From the NCBI GenBank assembly GCA_037190225.1, contig JBBCJL010000006.1, positions 62,001 to 126,000 on the forward strand: 64,000 bases of DNA. Direction: 5' to 3'. Both the position numbers and the translations under genes were made by a program. Shown one piece after another: positions 36,039-43,799 of the stretch (positions within the stretch are counted from its first letter, which is position 1; the number at the start of each line of letters is the position of its first letter). Under the pieces are notes generated by a model. It was not told where the DNA came from. It did no database searches and saw only the letters and a program-made list of their open reading frames with translations. Source of the stretch: MKSF01 sp037190225 (GTDB lineage: Bacteria > Bacteroidota > Bacteroidia > Chitinophagales > Chitinophagaceae).

Positions 36039-36078
36039 CACCCGGTTTTAAAATATTCTTTCATTATAAAATAACAAT

Positions 36079-37002
36079 ATGTCCTTAATTATCGTGGGTA
36101 CTATGGCATTTGACGCTTTAGAGACTCCATTTGCCAAGATTGACAGGGTAGTAGGAGGTTCTGCTACCTATGCCGCTTATTCCGCTTCTTATTCCTACTG
36201 CCCTATAAAGCAGGTATCTATTGTCGGGGGCGACTTCCCGCAGGAAGAGATGGAAGCGCTCGCTGAAAGAGGGGTGAGCTGTGAGGGAGTGGAAGTAGTG
36301 AAAGAAGGCAAATCCTTTTTCTGGAGCGGGAAATACCACCTGGATATGAATACCCGCGATTCGCTGGTCACAGACCTGAATGTACTGGAGCAGTTCAACC
36401 CGGTGATACCGGAAAGCTATCAGGACGCGGAGTTTTTACTCTTAGGCAACCTGATGCCTTCCCTGCAGAAGCAGGTGATCAACCAGCTGAAAAAGCGTCC
36501 TAAGCTTATTGTTATGGACACGATGAACTTCTGGATGGATATCGCGATGGATGATCTTAAGGAAGTGCTGACCATGGTTGATGCGCTGGTTATCAATGAC
36601 AGTGAGGCGCGCCAGCTGTCGGGGGAGTATTCCCTGGTGAAGGCTGCCAAAGTGATCCGCGCTATGGGACCCAGGTACCTGGTGATCAAAAAAGGCGAGC
36701 ATGGCGCACTGTTGTTCTATGAAGACAAGATATTTTCAGCCCCGGCCCTGCCGCTGGAAGAAGTATTTGATCCTACAGGGGCAGGAGACAGCTTTGTGGG
36801 CGGCTTTATAGGCCACCTGGCTAAATCCGGGGACCTGAGCTTTGAAAATATGAAGACCGCTGTGATCGTAGGTTCTGCCATGGCCTCTTTCTGCGTAGAA
36901 AAATTCGGGCCTATCCGCCTGAAAGAGATCACTAAAGAAGATGTCAACAGCAGGATCGCCAGCTTTACCGATCTGAGCACGTTCCAGGCATCCGTCTTAT
37001 GA
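36079..37002 (+). CDS. PfkB-family carbohydrate kinase
   Basis: 307 residues of a ribokinase-like sugar or nucleoside kinase. Visible are the N-terminal strand IIVGTMAFD, GGSATYAAYSAS, a lid strand, VINDSEARQLSG, the ATP-side VIKKGEHGALLF and the anion-hole/catalytic motif DPTGAGDSFVGGF. The substrate cannot be read. It follows the heptose kinase by 83 bases but has its own -7 box and ends at a strong palindromic terminator. Confidence 0.88.
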   Translation: MSLIIVGTMAFDALETPFAKIDRVVGGSATYAAYSASYSYCPIKQVSIVGGDFPQEEMEALAERGVSCEGVEVVKEGKSFFWSGKYHLDMNTRDSLVTDLNVLEQFNPVIPESYQDAEFLLLGNLMPSLQKQVINQLKKRPKLIVMDTMNFWMDIAMDDLKEVLTMVDALVINDSEARQLSGEYSLVKAAKVIRAMGPRYLVIKKGEHGALLFYEDKIFSAPALPLEEVFDPTGAGDSFVGGFIGHLAKSGDLSFENMKTAVIVGSAMASFCVEKFGPIRLKEITKEDVNSRIASFTDLSTFQASVL

Positions 37003-37012
37003 TCCGTGTCTT

Positions 37013-37060
37013 TTTCATAAAAAACGCGTACCGTTATAACGGTACGCGTTTTTTATGAAA
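37013..37060. terminator. Perfect 48-base palindrome terminator
   Basis: Centred between 37036 and 37037 with a cgcgtaccg core and A/T tails on both sides. It lies 10 bases after the PfkB kinase stop and can also stop the convergent T9SS gene. Confidence 0.9.
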
Positions 37061-37170
37061 GTGATCTCCGGCAGCATATTGCCCGGGGTACGACAGGCGC
37101 TGTGCCTTGCCTTTGGAAAAGGTAGCCGGGTCACCAGATAAGGTGGATGCTCTTTCGTTCCTGCTGTCTT

Positions 37171-39315
37171 TTACGGCGCTATGGTAATAGGCCGGGTGAC
37201 AGTGCCCTGCGAGGTTTTGATCGTCAGGAAATACATACCGTCACTCAAATGTGAAATATCTACTGTACAGGTCCTGGCACCGCTGAAGCTATAGGTGCCT
37301 GCAGCCTGTCCGAGCGTATTGCTGACCGTGATCTGCTCTATCCTGGCATCCCGGATGCTTTCTATAAAGACCTTATCCCTGGCAGGGTTCGGGTAGATAT
37401 TGATATCGTGTGCCGGCAAGGTCTCGCTGATGCCGGTGGGAAGTATATGGATAGTGGTGGTATCATTGGAGCTGCCGCATTCGCTCTGTGATATCAGCCT
37501 TATGGTATAGTTGCCGGCTGCCGGGAAGGCATGTGTAGGCGCTGTCAGGTAGGAAAGAGGCGAGCCGTCTCCGAAATCCCAGGCATAGGAGGTGACATAG
37601 CTCGGGTTATGCAACTGGAAGCGGAAATTCATATTGCCCAGGTTCTTTACCCATATGCCTTCGTGATGCGGCGCCATGCCGCGGTGTGAGATAAGCACGC
37701 TGTCTATGCTGATACAGCCGTTATCACCGGTTACCACCACCTTATACATGCCGGGTGTCCGGGTGACGATACCGGCAGAAGTTTCACCGGTGCTCCATAT
37801 ATAGGCAGCTGCGCCGCCGCCGGCCTGCAGGGCTATTTCAGTACCGTTGCAGACGGTAGTGTCATTGCCGAGCTCCACTTCCGGCTTCCATTTGAGATCT
37901 ACCTGTATGGTATCACTGGAGATACAACCCAGCTGGTTCGTTACCGTTACCCAGTATTTGCCGGATTGGTCAATGACCCTTACCTGGCCGTTATAGCCGT
38001 TATCCCACAGGTAATCGCTGCCTGCATTGCGTGCATTCAGGAATTCCTTGTGACCGTGGTCCACACAGATGCTCCTGTCCGTACCCAGGTCTACCTGAGG
38101 GGCTCCGTTCAGCCGTACGTGGACAGGAATGGAGTCGGACTTGCAGGATTGTCCACGTATGATGCCCTGTACATAATAAGTCGTATTGTAGGCAATATAC
38201 GGGGTATTGAAAGTAGTGCCGGTATGCACCAGGGTGGTAAGGCCGGCATCACTGTACCAGTTGACGTCCGTATTGGAAGAAGCGGTTGCGCTCAGTGTTG
38301 TGCTGCCGGGCTCACACAGGGTCACCTCTGTTGTGGCCGGAGTGATGACGGGGCTATTGGTCACTACCTGTATGGGTGTCGAATAGACAGGTGTGCCCGC
38401 ATTGCACGTTACCTGGCACCTGTACCATGTGGTAGCTGCGGGGGTGACAGTCCGGTTGGGCAGCAGGGATGATGCGCCCAGGTTGGTATAGGTAATGTTA
38501 TCCGGGGAGCTTTGCCACTGGTAATTCTGACCGCTGCCGCTGCTGTTGCCGGTCAGGTCCAGTATGACGGCAGAGCCGGGACATACGTTATCACGGTCGG
38601 CGGTGGCATTGCCGGGCGTGGGGGGATTGGTGCAGGGCGTGCCGGCCGTATAGGTTATCTGCAGCTGCGGCCTTACCGTTCTGTTATTGTTTAAAGTAGT
38701 GCTGCTGGTATTTCCGCAGTACGAGATGGTCCTGTTGGTGATATTGTCCCGTTTCCAGGAATATCCAAGCGTGGACCAGGGACTGGTGCCTGTGGAATGG
38801 TCATAGGCAACGGAAATCTCCAGCGCGCCGCCGGTATAGATGAACGGTGTCTGCAGGGTAATGGTGAACCAGCCTGTGGCGGCAGGCACATTGGTAAGGC
38901 CTGTGTACACCTGCGTGGCTCCTGCTCCCGTGGTCAGCGTTGCCCAGGTCTGGGGAGCAGCGGGTACCTGTGTCAGGGCCGAATTTTTGCACCATATTTC
39001 AAAATTACACGCGCTGTTGGAGGCCGCACCGTTATCCTTGTTCCAGGCCAGGTGAGTGATCAGCGAGCCTGCGGGCAGGCTGGCCAGCTCAGCGGCTGAA
39101 TAATAATAATGATGCCGGGAGTAGATAAAAGCGCTGGTGGCAGTGGACCTGTACATCGGTCCGCTGTCTCCTGTAGCGCCGTTGCTAGATGTGCCGGTCA
39201 TTGCTCCGGCACCTATCACAAGGGTCTGGCCATTGACCGCATAAAAAGAAAAAAATGACACCAGGAACAGCAGGATGGCGCTGGCGCTGTATACATTGAT
39301 AAAACGTTGTTGCAT
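37171..39315 (-). CDS. T9SS-secreted surface protein with Ig-like and PKD domains
   Basis: 714 residues with a signal peptide ending AVNGQ (about 1-30). Residues about 35-215 form a beta-sandwich (AGSLITHLAWNKDNG, GALEISVAYDHS), followed by repeated Ig-like domains with paired cysteines (about 230-545; NVCPGSAVILDL, TTVCNGTEIAL, DRSICVDHG). A PKD domain lies at about 565-640 (YAWDFGDGS). A type A T9SS sorting domain starts at about 640 (INIYPNPARDKVFIES) and ends LKIKTSQ-like then TITIAP-like strands. It is secreted across the outer membrane and anchored or released; the ligand is unknown, with adhesin-like build. Confidence 0.87.
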   Translation of the reverse strand: MQQRFINVYSASAILLFLVSFFSFYAVNGQTLVIGAGAMTGTSSNGATGDSGPMYRSTATSAFIYSRHHYYYSAAELASLPAGSLITHLAWNKDNGAASNSACNFEIWCKNSALTQVPAAPQTWATLTTGAGATQVYTGLTNVPAATGWFTITLQTPFIYTGGALEISVAYDHSTGTSPWSTLGYSWKRDNITNRTISYCGNTSSTTLNNNRTVRPQLQITYTAGTPCTNPPTPGNATADRDNVCPGSAVILDLTGNSSGSGQNYQWQSSPDNITYTNLGASSLLPNRTVTPAATTWYRCQVTCNAGTPVYSTPIQVVTNSPVITPATTEVTLCEPGSTTLSATASSNTDVNWYSDAGLTTLVHTGTTFNTPYIAYNTTYYVQGIIRGQSCKSDSIPVHVRLNGAPQVDLGTDRSICVDHGHKEFLNARNAGSDYLWDNGYNGQVRVIDQSGKYWVTVTNQLGCISSDTIQVDLKWKPEVELGNDTTVCNGTEIALQAGGGAAAYIWSTGETSAGIVTRTPGMYKVVVTGDNGCISIDSVLISHRGMAPHHEGIWVKNLGNMNFRFQLHNPSYVTSYAWDFGDGSPLSYLTAPTHAFPAAGNYTIRLISQSECGSSNDTTTIHILPTGISETLPAHDINIYPNPARDKVFIESIRDARIEQITVSNTLGQAAGTYSFSGARTCTVDISHLSDGMYFLTIKTSQGTVTRPITIAP

Positions 39316-39509
39316 AAACAGTCTGTTTTACGAAAAAGAAATAAATAACCCTATCAGGTACCCCTGGATAGCGGTTTTTAGGCTGGTGACGCAGAGTTTT
39401 CACTCCTTTTTCTTAAAAGACGTTTTAAGTTTATGTAAAAGTTGGGTTATTTTTAAATATTTAACATTATTGGTCCGGCCCTATTTGCTATACGGACAGG
39501 AAATGACGG

Positions 39510-40550
39510 CTATTTGACCCGGTATTTCAGGTTCAGCACCGGCTTTTCTATATAATGCCAGCTGGCAAAAGCGAGGGGAAAAACGATCAGGCAGGCAGCG
39601 GCAGCATTGGCCAGCGGATGCCAGCCGGGGAAATGGGATATAAGCATCTGCTGTACCGGGAAGCCGGTAAGATAAATACCGTAAGAGGCGTCTCCGAGCT
39701 TGGCAAAGCGCGGCAGCAGCCTGTTAGGGACAAAGGCGATGTACATAATGAAGATGCTGAAGGGAAAGACGAACAGCATATACAGGTCTTCATAAAAAAG
39801 ATGCTGCCGGAAATAATACAGTCCTGCAAATGCCAGGAAGCACAGGAGCGCTGTAAGAGGGCGGATACCGGCGGGTGGCAGGAACCTGGCTGTCATCATA
39901 CCGGTGAAGAACAGCAGGAGACAACGCGTCAGGGTATCGGTAACGCTGCTTCCCGGCAGGAGATGAAATATATGAACGGAAAGATAAGCAGCTGTACAGG
40001 CTATATAGCCGGTTACCATTATAAGGTCTTTCAGCCTGGAGCAGTCCCGGAACAGGAACAGCGTGCTGAAGCATAGGTAGCATATTATTTCATAAGGGAT
40101 GCTCCACAAAGAGCCGTTGACCAGGGGTTCGGGGTTGGAGGCGAACACGCCCGGGATCGTATGGGTCAGCCGGAAGATGGTGAGGTTATTAAGCAGGTAG
40201 TTCCATGTGCCTCCCTGCTGCCAGTAGGAGCGGCCGTTGGCCGGAACGAAAAAAAAGCTGCAGGCCACTACGGTCAGGATGATGACGATATAGAACAGTG
40301 GCACGATCCTCAGCAGCCTGTTGGCCAGGTACTGCCGGTAGGTCCCGGTATGCATCAGGCTGTGATAGATAAGATAACCGCTGATGATAAAAAAAGCGTT
40401 TACGCTTAAGGCGGTAAGGGAAGCAAAGGTATAATGTCCCCAGTAATGACGGGTATTGCCGGGGTCGGTAAGGGCATAGGCATGGCCCACGATCACAAGT
40501 GTTGCGAGCAAAAACCTTAAAAAGTGAAGATTGTTCTTATGAATGACCAA
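39510..40550 (-). CDS. Acyltransferase 3 family membrane protein
   Basis: 346 residues with about ten hydrophobic helices. The N-terminal helix reads LHFLRFLLATLVIVGHAY with the family's catalytic-type His, followed by FFIISGYLIYHS and a conserved Arg/Pro region (NRLLRIVPLFY). The family O-acylates LPS O-antigen, exopolysaccharide or peptidoglycan sugars. It stands alone between a T9SS gene and ftsY, so the target is not indicated. Confidence 0.88.
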   Translation of the reverse strand: MVIHKNNLHFLRFLLATLVIVGHAYALTDPGNTRHYWGHYTFASLTALSVNAFFIISGYLIYHSLMHTGTYRQYLANRLLRIVPLFYIVIILTVVACSFFFVPANGRSYWQQGGTWNYLLNNLTIFRLTHTIPGVFASNPEPLVNGSLWSIPYEIICYLCFSTLFLFRDCSRLKDLIMVTGYIACTAAYLSVHIFHLLPGSSVTDTLTRCLLLFFTGMMTARFLPPAGIRPLTALLCFLAFAGLYYFRQHLFYEDLYMLFVFPFSIFIMYIAFVPNRLLPRFAKLGDASYGIYLTGFPVQQMLISHFPGWHPLANAAAACLIVFPLAFASWHYIEKPVLNLKYRVK

Positions 40551-40668
40551 ATCAGTAAATTTAAGCAGTCGTGAAATTCGCGGTTAAAATTGCGCAAAAG
40601 TTTGCTAATAATGAACAGCCGTCTTAAATATTTATACAGGCATAATTTTATACTCCGCATTAATTGGC

Positions 40669-40676
40669 TATTTTTG
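40669..40676 (+). promoter_or_regulatory. -7 box of ftsY
   Basis: TATTTTTG, 50 bases upstream of the ftsY ATG, matches TAnnTTTG. Confidence 0.5.
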
Positions 40677-40726
40677 CTGACAGAATTACATTAATCACAC
40701 TCACATTATCATAGATTTTATCAAAT

Positions 40727-41707
40727 ATGGGCTTTTTTGATAAATTGTTCAAAAGGAACAAGCAGCAGGAAGAGCAGAAAGAGGCGCTGAATGAGGGCTT
40801 GCAGAAAACGAAGGAGAATTTCTTTACCAAAATATCCAAGGCTATAGCGGGCAAATCCACAGTAGATGAGGAAGTGCTGGATAACCTGGAGGAAGCGCTC
40901 ATTACTGCTGATGTGGGCCTGGACACTACGGTACAGATCATTAACCGGATAGAGGAGCGTGTGGCGCGGGATAAATACCTTAATGCTTCCGAGCTGAACA
41001 GGATACTGCAGGAGGAGATAGCGGAAATGCTGACCGATGCCCCCGGCAATGAATTTGAGACCTTTGATATTCCTGCCGATAAAAAACCTTATGTGATCCT
41101 TGTGGTAGGCGTCAACGGCGTGGGTAAGACCACCACGATCGGTAAGCTGGCCCATAACTTTAAAAAGAACGGCAAATCGGTATTGCTGGGTGCAGCCGAT
41201 ACGTTCAGGGCCGCAGCGGTAGACCAGCTGACCATATGGAGCGAACGGGTGGATGTGCCCATCGTCAAAAAGGAGATGGGAAGCGATCCCAGCTCTGTGG
41301 CTTATGATACGGTGGTCAGCGGTATAGCCCGCAACAGCGATGTCATCATCATAGATACGGCAGGCAGGCTGCATAACAAGCTGCACCTTATGGATGAGCT
41401 GAATAAGATCAAGCGCGTGATCGCCAAGAAGATACCCGATGCGCCGCATGAAGTGCTCCTGGTGCTGGATGGCAGTACTGGCCAGAATGCCCTGGAGCAG
41501 GCTAAACAATTCACTCAGGCTACCGATGTCTCCTCGCTGGCCATTACCAAGCTGGACGGGACGGCAAAAGGCGGTGTGGTGCTGGCTGTAGCCAACCAGT
41601 TCAGGATACCGGTAAAATATATCGGCGTAGGGGAGCGGATGGAAGATCTGCAGATCTTTAATAAGTACGAATTTGTGGACTCATTATTTTCACTGGAAGA
41701 TAAATAA
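40727..41707 (+). CDS. ftsY: Signal recognition particle receptor FtsY
   Basis: 326 residues: a short basic/acidic N-terminus (MGFFDKLFKRNKQQEEQ) in place of the long A domain, then the NG GTPase. The helical N domain runs from about 35 to 100. The G domain has GVNGVGKTTTIGKLA (from about residue 127), DTFRAAAVDQL, DTAGRLHNK and TKLDGTAKGG. It docks ribosome-SRP complexes to SecYEG. The compact length is normal for Bacteroidota. Confidence 0.97.
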   Translation: MGFFDKLFKRNKQQEEQKEALNEGLQKTKENFFTKISKAIAGKSTVDEEVLDNLEEALITADVGLDTTVQIINRIEERVARDKYLNASELNRILQEEIAEMLTDAPGNEFETFDIPADKKPYVILVVGVNGVGKTTTIGKLAHNFKKNGKSVLLGAADTFRAAAVDQLTIWSERVDVPIVKKEMGSDPSSVAYDTVVSGIARNSDVIIIDTAGRLHNKLHLMDELNKIKRVIAKKIPDAPHEVLLVLDGSTGQNALEQAKQFTQATDVSSLAITKLDGTAKGGVVLAVANQFRIPVKYIGVGERMEDLQIFNKYEFVDSLFSLEDK

Positions 41708-41766
41708 TCCTAAATTTACGGCCGATTACAGGAACTATCAATAAATTTTCTCTTCATATACTTTTT

Positions 41767-42732
41767 ATGTCTTTAGATAAGTACACATTACAAAATGAAA
41801 AAGAGACCCGTGCCGGGTTCGGTGAGGGTATACACGAAGCTGCAAAATCCAACCCCGACATTGTAGCCCTGACAGCGGACCTGGCAGGCTCCCTGAAACT
41901 GAACGCTTTTATCAAGGATTTCCCCGATCGCTTTATCCAGTGCGGTATTGCCGAGGCCAACATGATAGGTGTGGCTGCGGGACTGACCATTGGTGGCAAG
42001 ATCCCTTATACTACCACCTTTGCCAACTTTTCCACTTCCCGTGTGTATGACCAGATCCGTCAGTCTGTGGCCTACAGCGGTAAGAATGTAAAGATATGCG
42101 CTTCGCATGCGGGCCTGACCCTGGGTGAAGATGGTGCAACGCACCAGGTGCTGGAAGATATAGGAATGATGAAGATGCTGCCCGGTATGACGGTTATCGT
42201 ACCGTGCGACTTTAACCAGACCAAAGCGGCCACCAAGGCCATAGCGGGCTGGGAAGGTCCGGTGTATTTAAGGTTCGGACGTGTGAAATGGGCCAACTTC
42301 ACGGCAGAGGACGGCAGTGATTTCCGGATAGGCAAGGCGCAGGTGCTGCATGAAGGTACGGATGTGACCATCATAGCCTGCGGGCACCTGGTATGGACAG
42401 CTATGGAAGCCGCCCGTACGCTGGAGGCGGAAGGCAAGAGCGTGGAAGTGATCAATATGCATACTATCAAGCCGCTGGATGAAGCCGCTATCATCAAATC
42501 CGTTGCCAGGACGGGCTGTGTCGTAACGGCGGAAGAACACCAGGCGAACGGCGGTCTGGGAGACAGCGTGGCACAGGTATTAGCCAGGCACAACCCTGTT
42601 CCTCAGGAATATGTGGCTGTCAATGATACCTTTGGCGAAAGCGGTAAGCCGCTGGAGCTGCTGGCCAAATACGGCCTGGGAAAAGAAAATATCCTGGCTG
42701 CGGTAGAGAAGGTACTGCAAAGAAAAAAATAA
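41767..42732 (+). CDS. Transketolase C-terminal subunit (split transketolase)
   Basis: 321 residues corresponding to the Pyr and C-terminal domains of transketolase or DXP synthase. Visible are ALTADLAGS, RFIQCGIAEANMIGVAAGL (with the Glu that activates thiamine diphosphate), ASHAGLTLGEDGATHQ and HTIKPLDEAAI. The PP-binding half with its GDG motif is missing. Such split transketolases normally pair with an adjacent N-terminal subunit; no such gene is in this window, so the partner must be elsewhere. It follows ftsY by 59 bases. Confidence 0.9.
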   Translation: MSLDKYTLQNEKETRAGFGEGIHEAAKSNPDIVALTADLAGSLKLNAFIKDFPDRFIQCGIAEANMIGVAAGLTIGGKIPYTTTFANFSTSRVYDQIRQSVAYSGKNVKICASHAGLTLGEDGATHQVLEDIGMMKMLPGMTVIVPCDFNQTKAATKAIAGWEGPVYLRFGRVKWANFTAEDGSDFRIGKAQVLHEGTDVTIIACGHLVWTAMEAARTLEAEGKSVEVINMHTIKPLDEAAIIKSVARTGCVVTAEEHQANGGLGDSVAQVLARHNPVPQEYVAVNDTFGESGKPLELLAKYGLGKENILAAVEKVLQRKK

Positions 42733-42754
42733 GGCGGTAAAGACCGTTATTGAT

Positions 42755-42801
42755 AAATCCCTTTATACCTGTCCTTCCGGCAGCATATAAAGGGATTTTT
42801 T
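42755..42801 (+). terminator. Terminator after the transketolase gene
   Basis: 13-base arms aaatccctttata (42755-42767) and tataaagggattt (42786-42798), followed by further T residues. Confidence 0.85.
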
Positions 42802-42912
42802 CATGTGCTCCGGTTACATAACGCGGGAGACTGCTGTAAAAAACGCGCGGAATGGCTGCAATTTTAAGGTATTATTATATATTTACAGGATAATGCATGT
42901 AATCGTATAAAA

Positions 42913-43719
42913 ATGAAAAAGCATATACTGGCTTGCGCGGCTTTTCTGGCGGGAACCGTTGCGCTGCACGCGCAGGGAGTAATAGATGGTATCAGGAATG
43001 ATCCTGCCCGTAAGTATAAAAAAGCCGTGGCCAAGGGGAAGAATCTCAAGCCGTACCATGCGGCTCAGGGCGGGATAGAATATACGCGCCCTTTCGACCA
43101 GGTGCTGAAATTCACGCTGTGGGATTACAGCTATGGTAAGGAGCCGGAAAGACCTGAAATATATGAAGTGAGCTATAATATCAGGAAAATGTGGGGTATG
43201 ACGGTAGGGTGGAATATGAACTTTGTTAAATTTGACCCTTATAACTCCCTTACATTCTGCGCCGGTGCGGAAATGGGTTTTGCCGAGGCCGCTGCCAATA
43301 TCCGTAACCAAACGCACAATCTGTTCAAGATATATGTAAGGGTACCGCTTACTTTCGGGTTCCGCCATGGCGGGGAAGTATCCTTTGACAAGTCGAAGCT
43401 CTTCTCTTTCGGGCTGGGCGCCGGAATGGCGCCTACCTGGCTGAATGATATGTTTACAGGTCCTGAGGCATTTACTTACAGCAAGAATATAGTGACCACT
43501 ATGCCTTTCTTTTATGCCGATGTGGGGCATTTTATCGGTACGCAGCTGAAGCTAAGGATCACATACTACCCGGTGGGCTGGGGCGGCTATACGGTGGAAA
43601 ATAACAGCAGCAGCCTGTCTTACCACTCAGAGGTAGTTTCCATGGCTTCCGGGCCGCTGGTGAAGTTTTCCCTTATGGTGATGCCTTTTTCCCCGCACTG
43701 GAGCTCTTCCCGCTGGTAA
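42913..43719 (+). CDS. Probable outer-membrane or secreted beta protein, unknown function
   Basis: 268 residues with a clear signal peptide (MKKHILACAAFLAGTVALHAQ). The mature part alternates aromatic/hydrophobic and polar residues in short strands (MTVGWNMNFVKF, FKIYVRVPLTFGF, LKLRITYYPVGW), as in small outer-membrane barrels. No named family was recognised. TATATTTA lies about 30 bases upstream and may be its -7 box. It ends at the strong hairpin at 43746-43778. Confidence 0.6.
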   Translation: MKKHILACAAFLAGTVALHAQGVIDGIRNDPARKYKKAVAKGKNLKPYHAAQGGIEYTRPFDQVLKFTLWDYSYGKEPERPEIYEVSYNIRKMWGMTVGWNMNFVKFDPYNSLTFCAGAEMGFAEAAANIRNQTHNLFKIYVRVPLTFGFRHGGEVSFDKSKLFSFGLGAGMAPTWLNDMFTGPEAFTYSKNIVTTMPFFYADVGHFIGTQLKLRITYYPVGWGGYTVENNSSSLSYHSEVVSMASGPLVKFSLMVMPFSPHWSSSRW

Positions 43720-43745
43720 ACAGGTATGCGGCATTATTATAAACT

Positions 43746-43778
43746 AAAAAAGGAACATCCAACGGATGTTCCTTTTTT
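43746..43778. terminator. Bidirectional terminator between convergent genes
   Basis: 15-base perfect arms (43746-43760, 43764-43778) with a three-base loop and A6/T6 ends. It lies between the gene ending at 43719 and the peptidase gene ending at 43800. Confidence 0.9.
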
Positions 43779-43799
43779 ATGATCAAACCAGTGCCGGTA

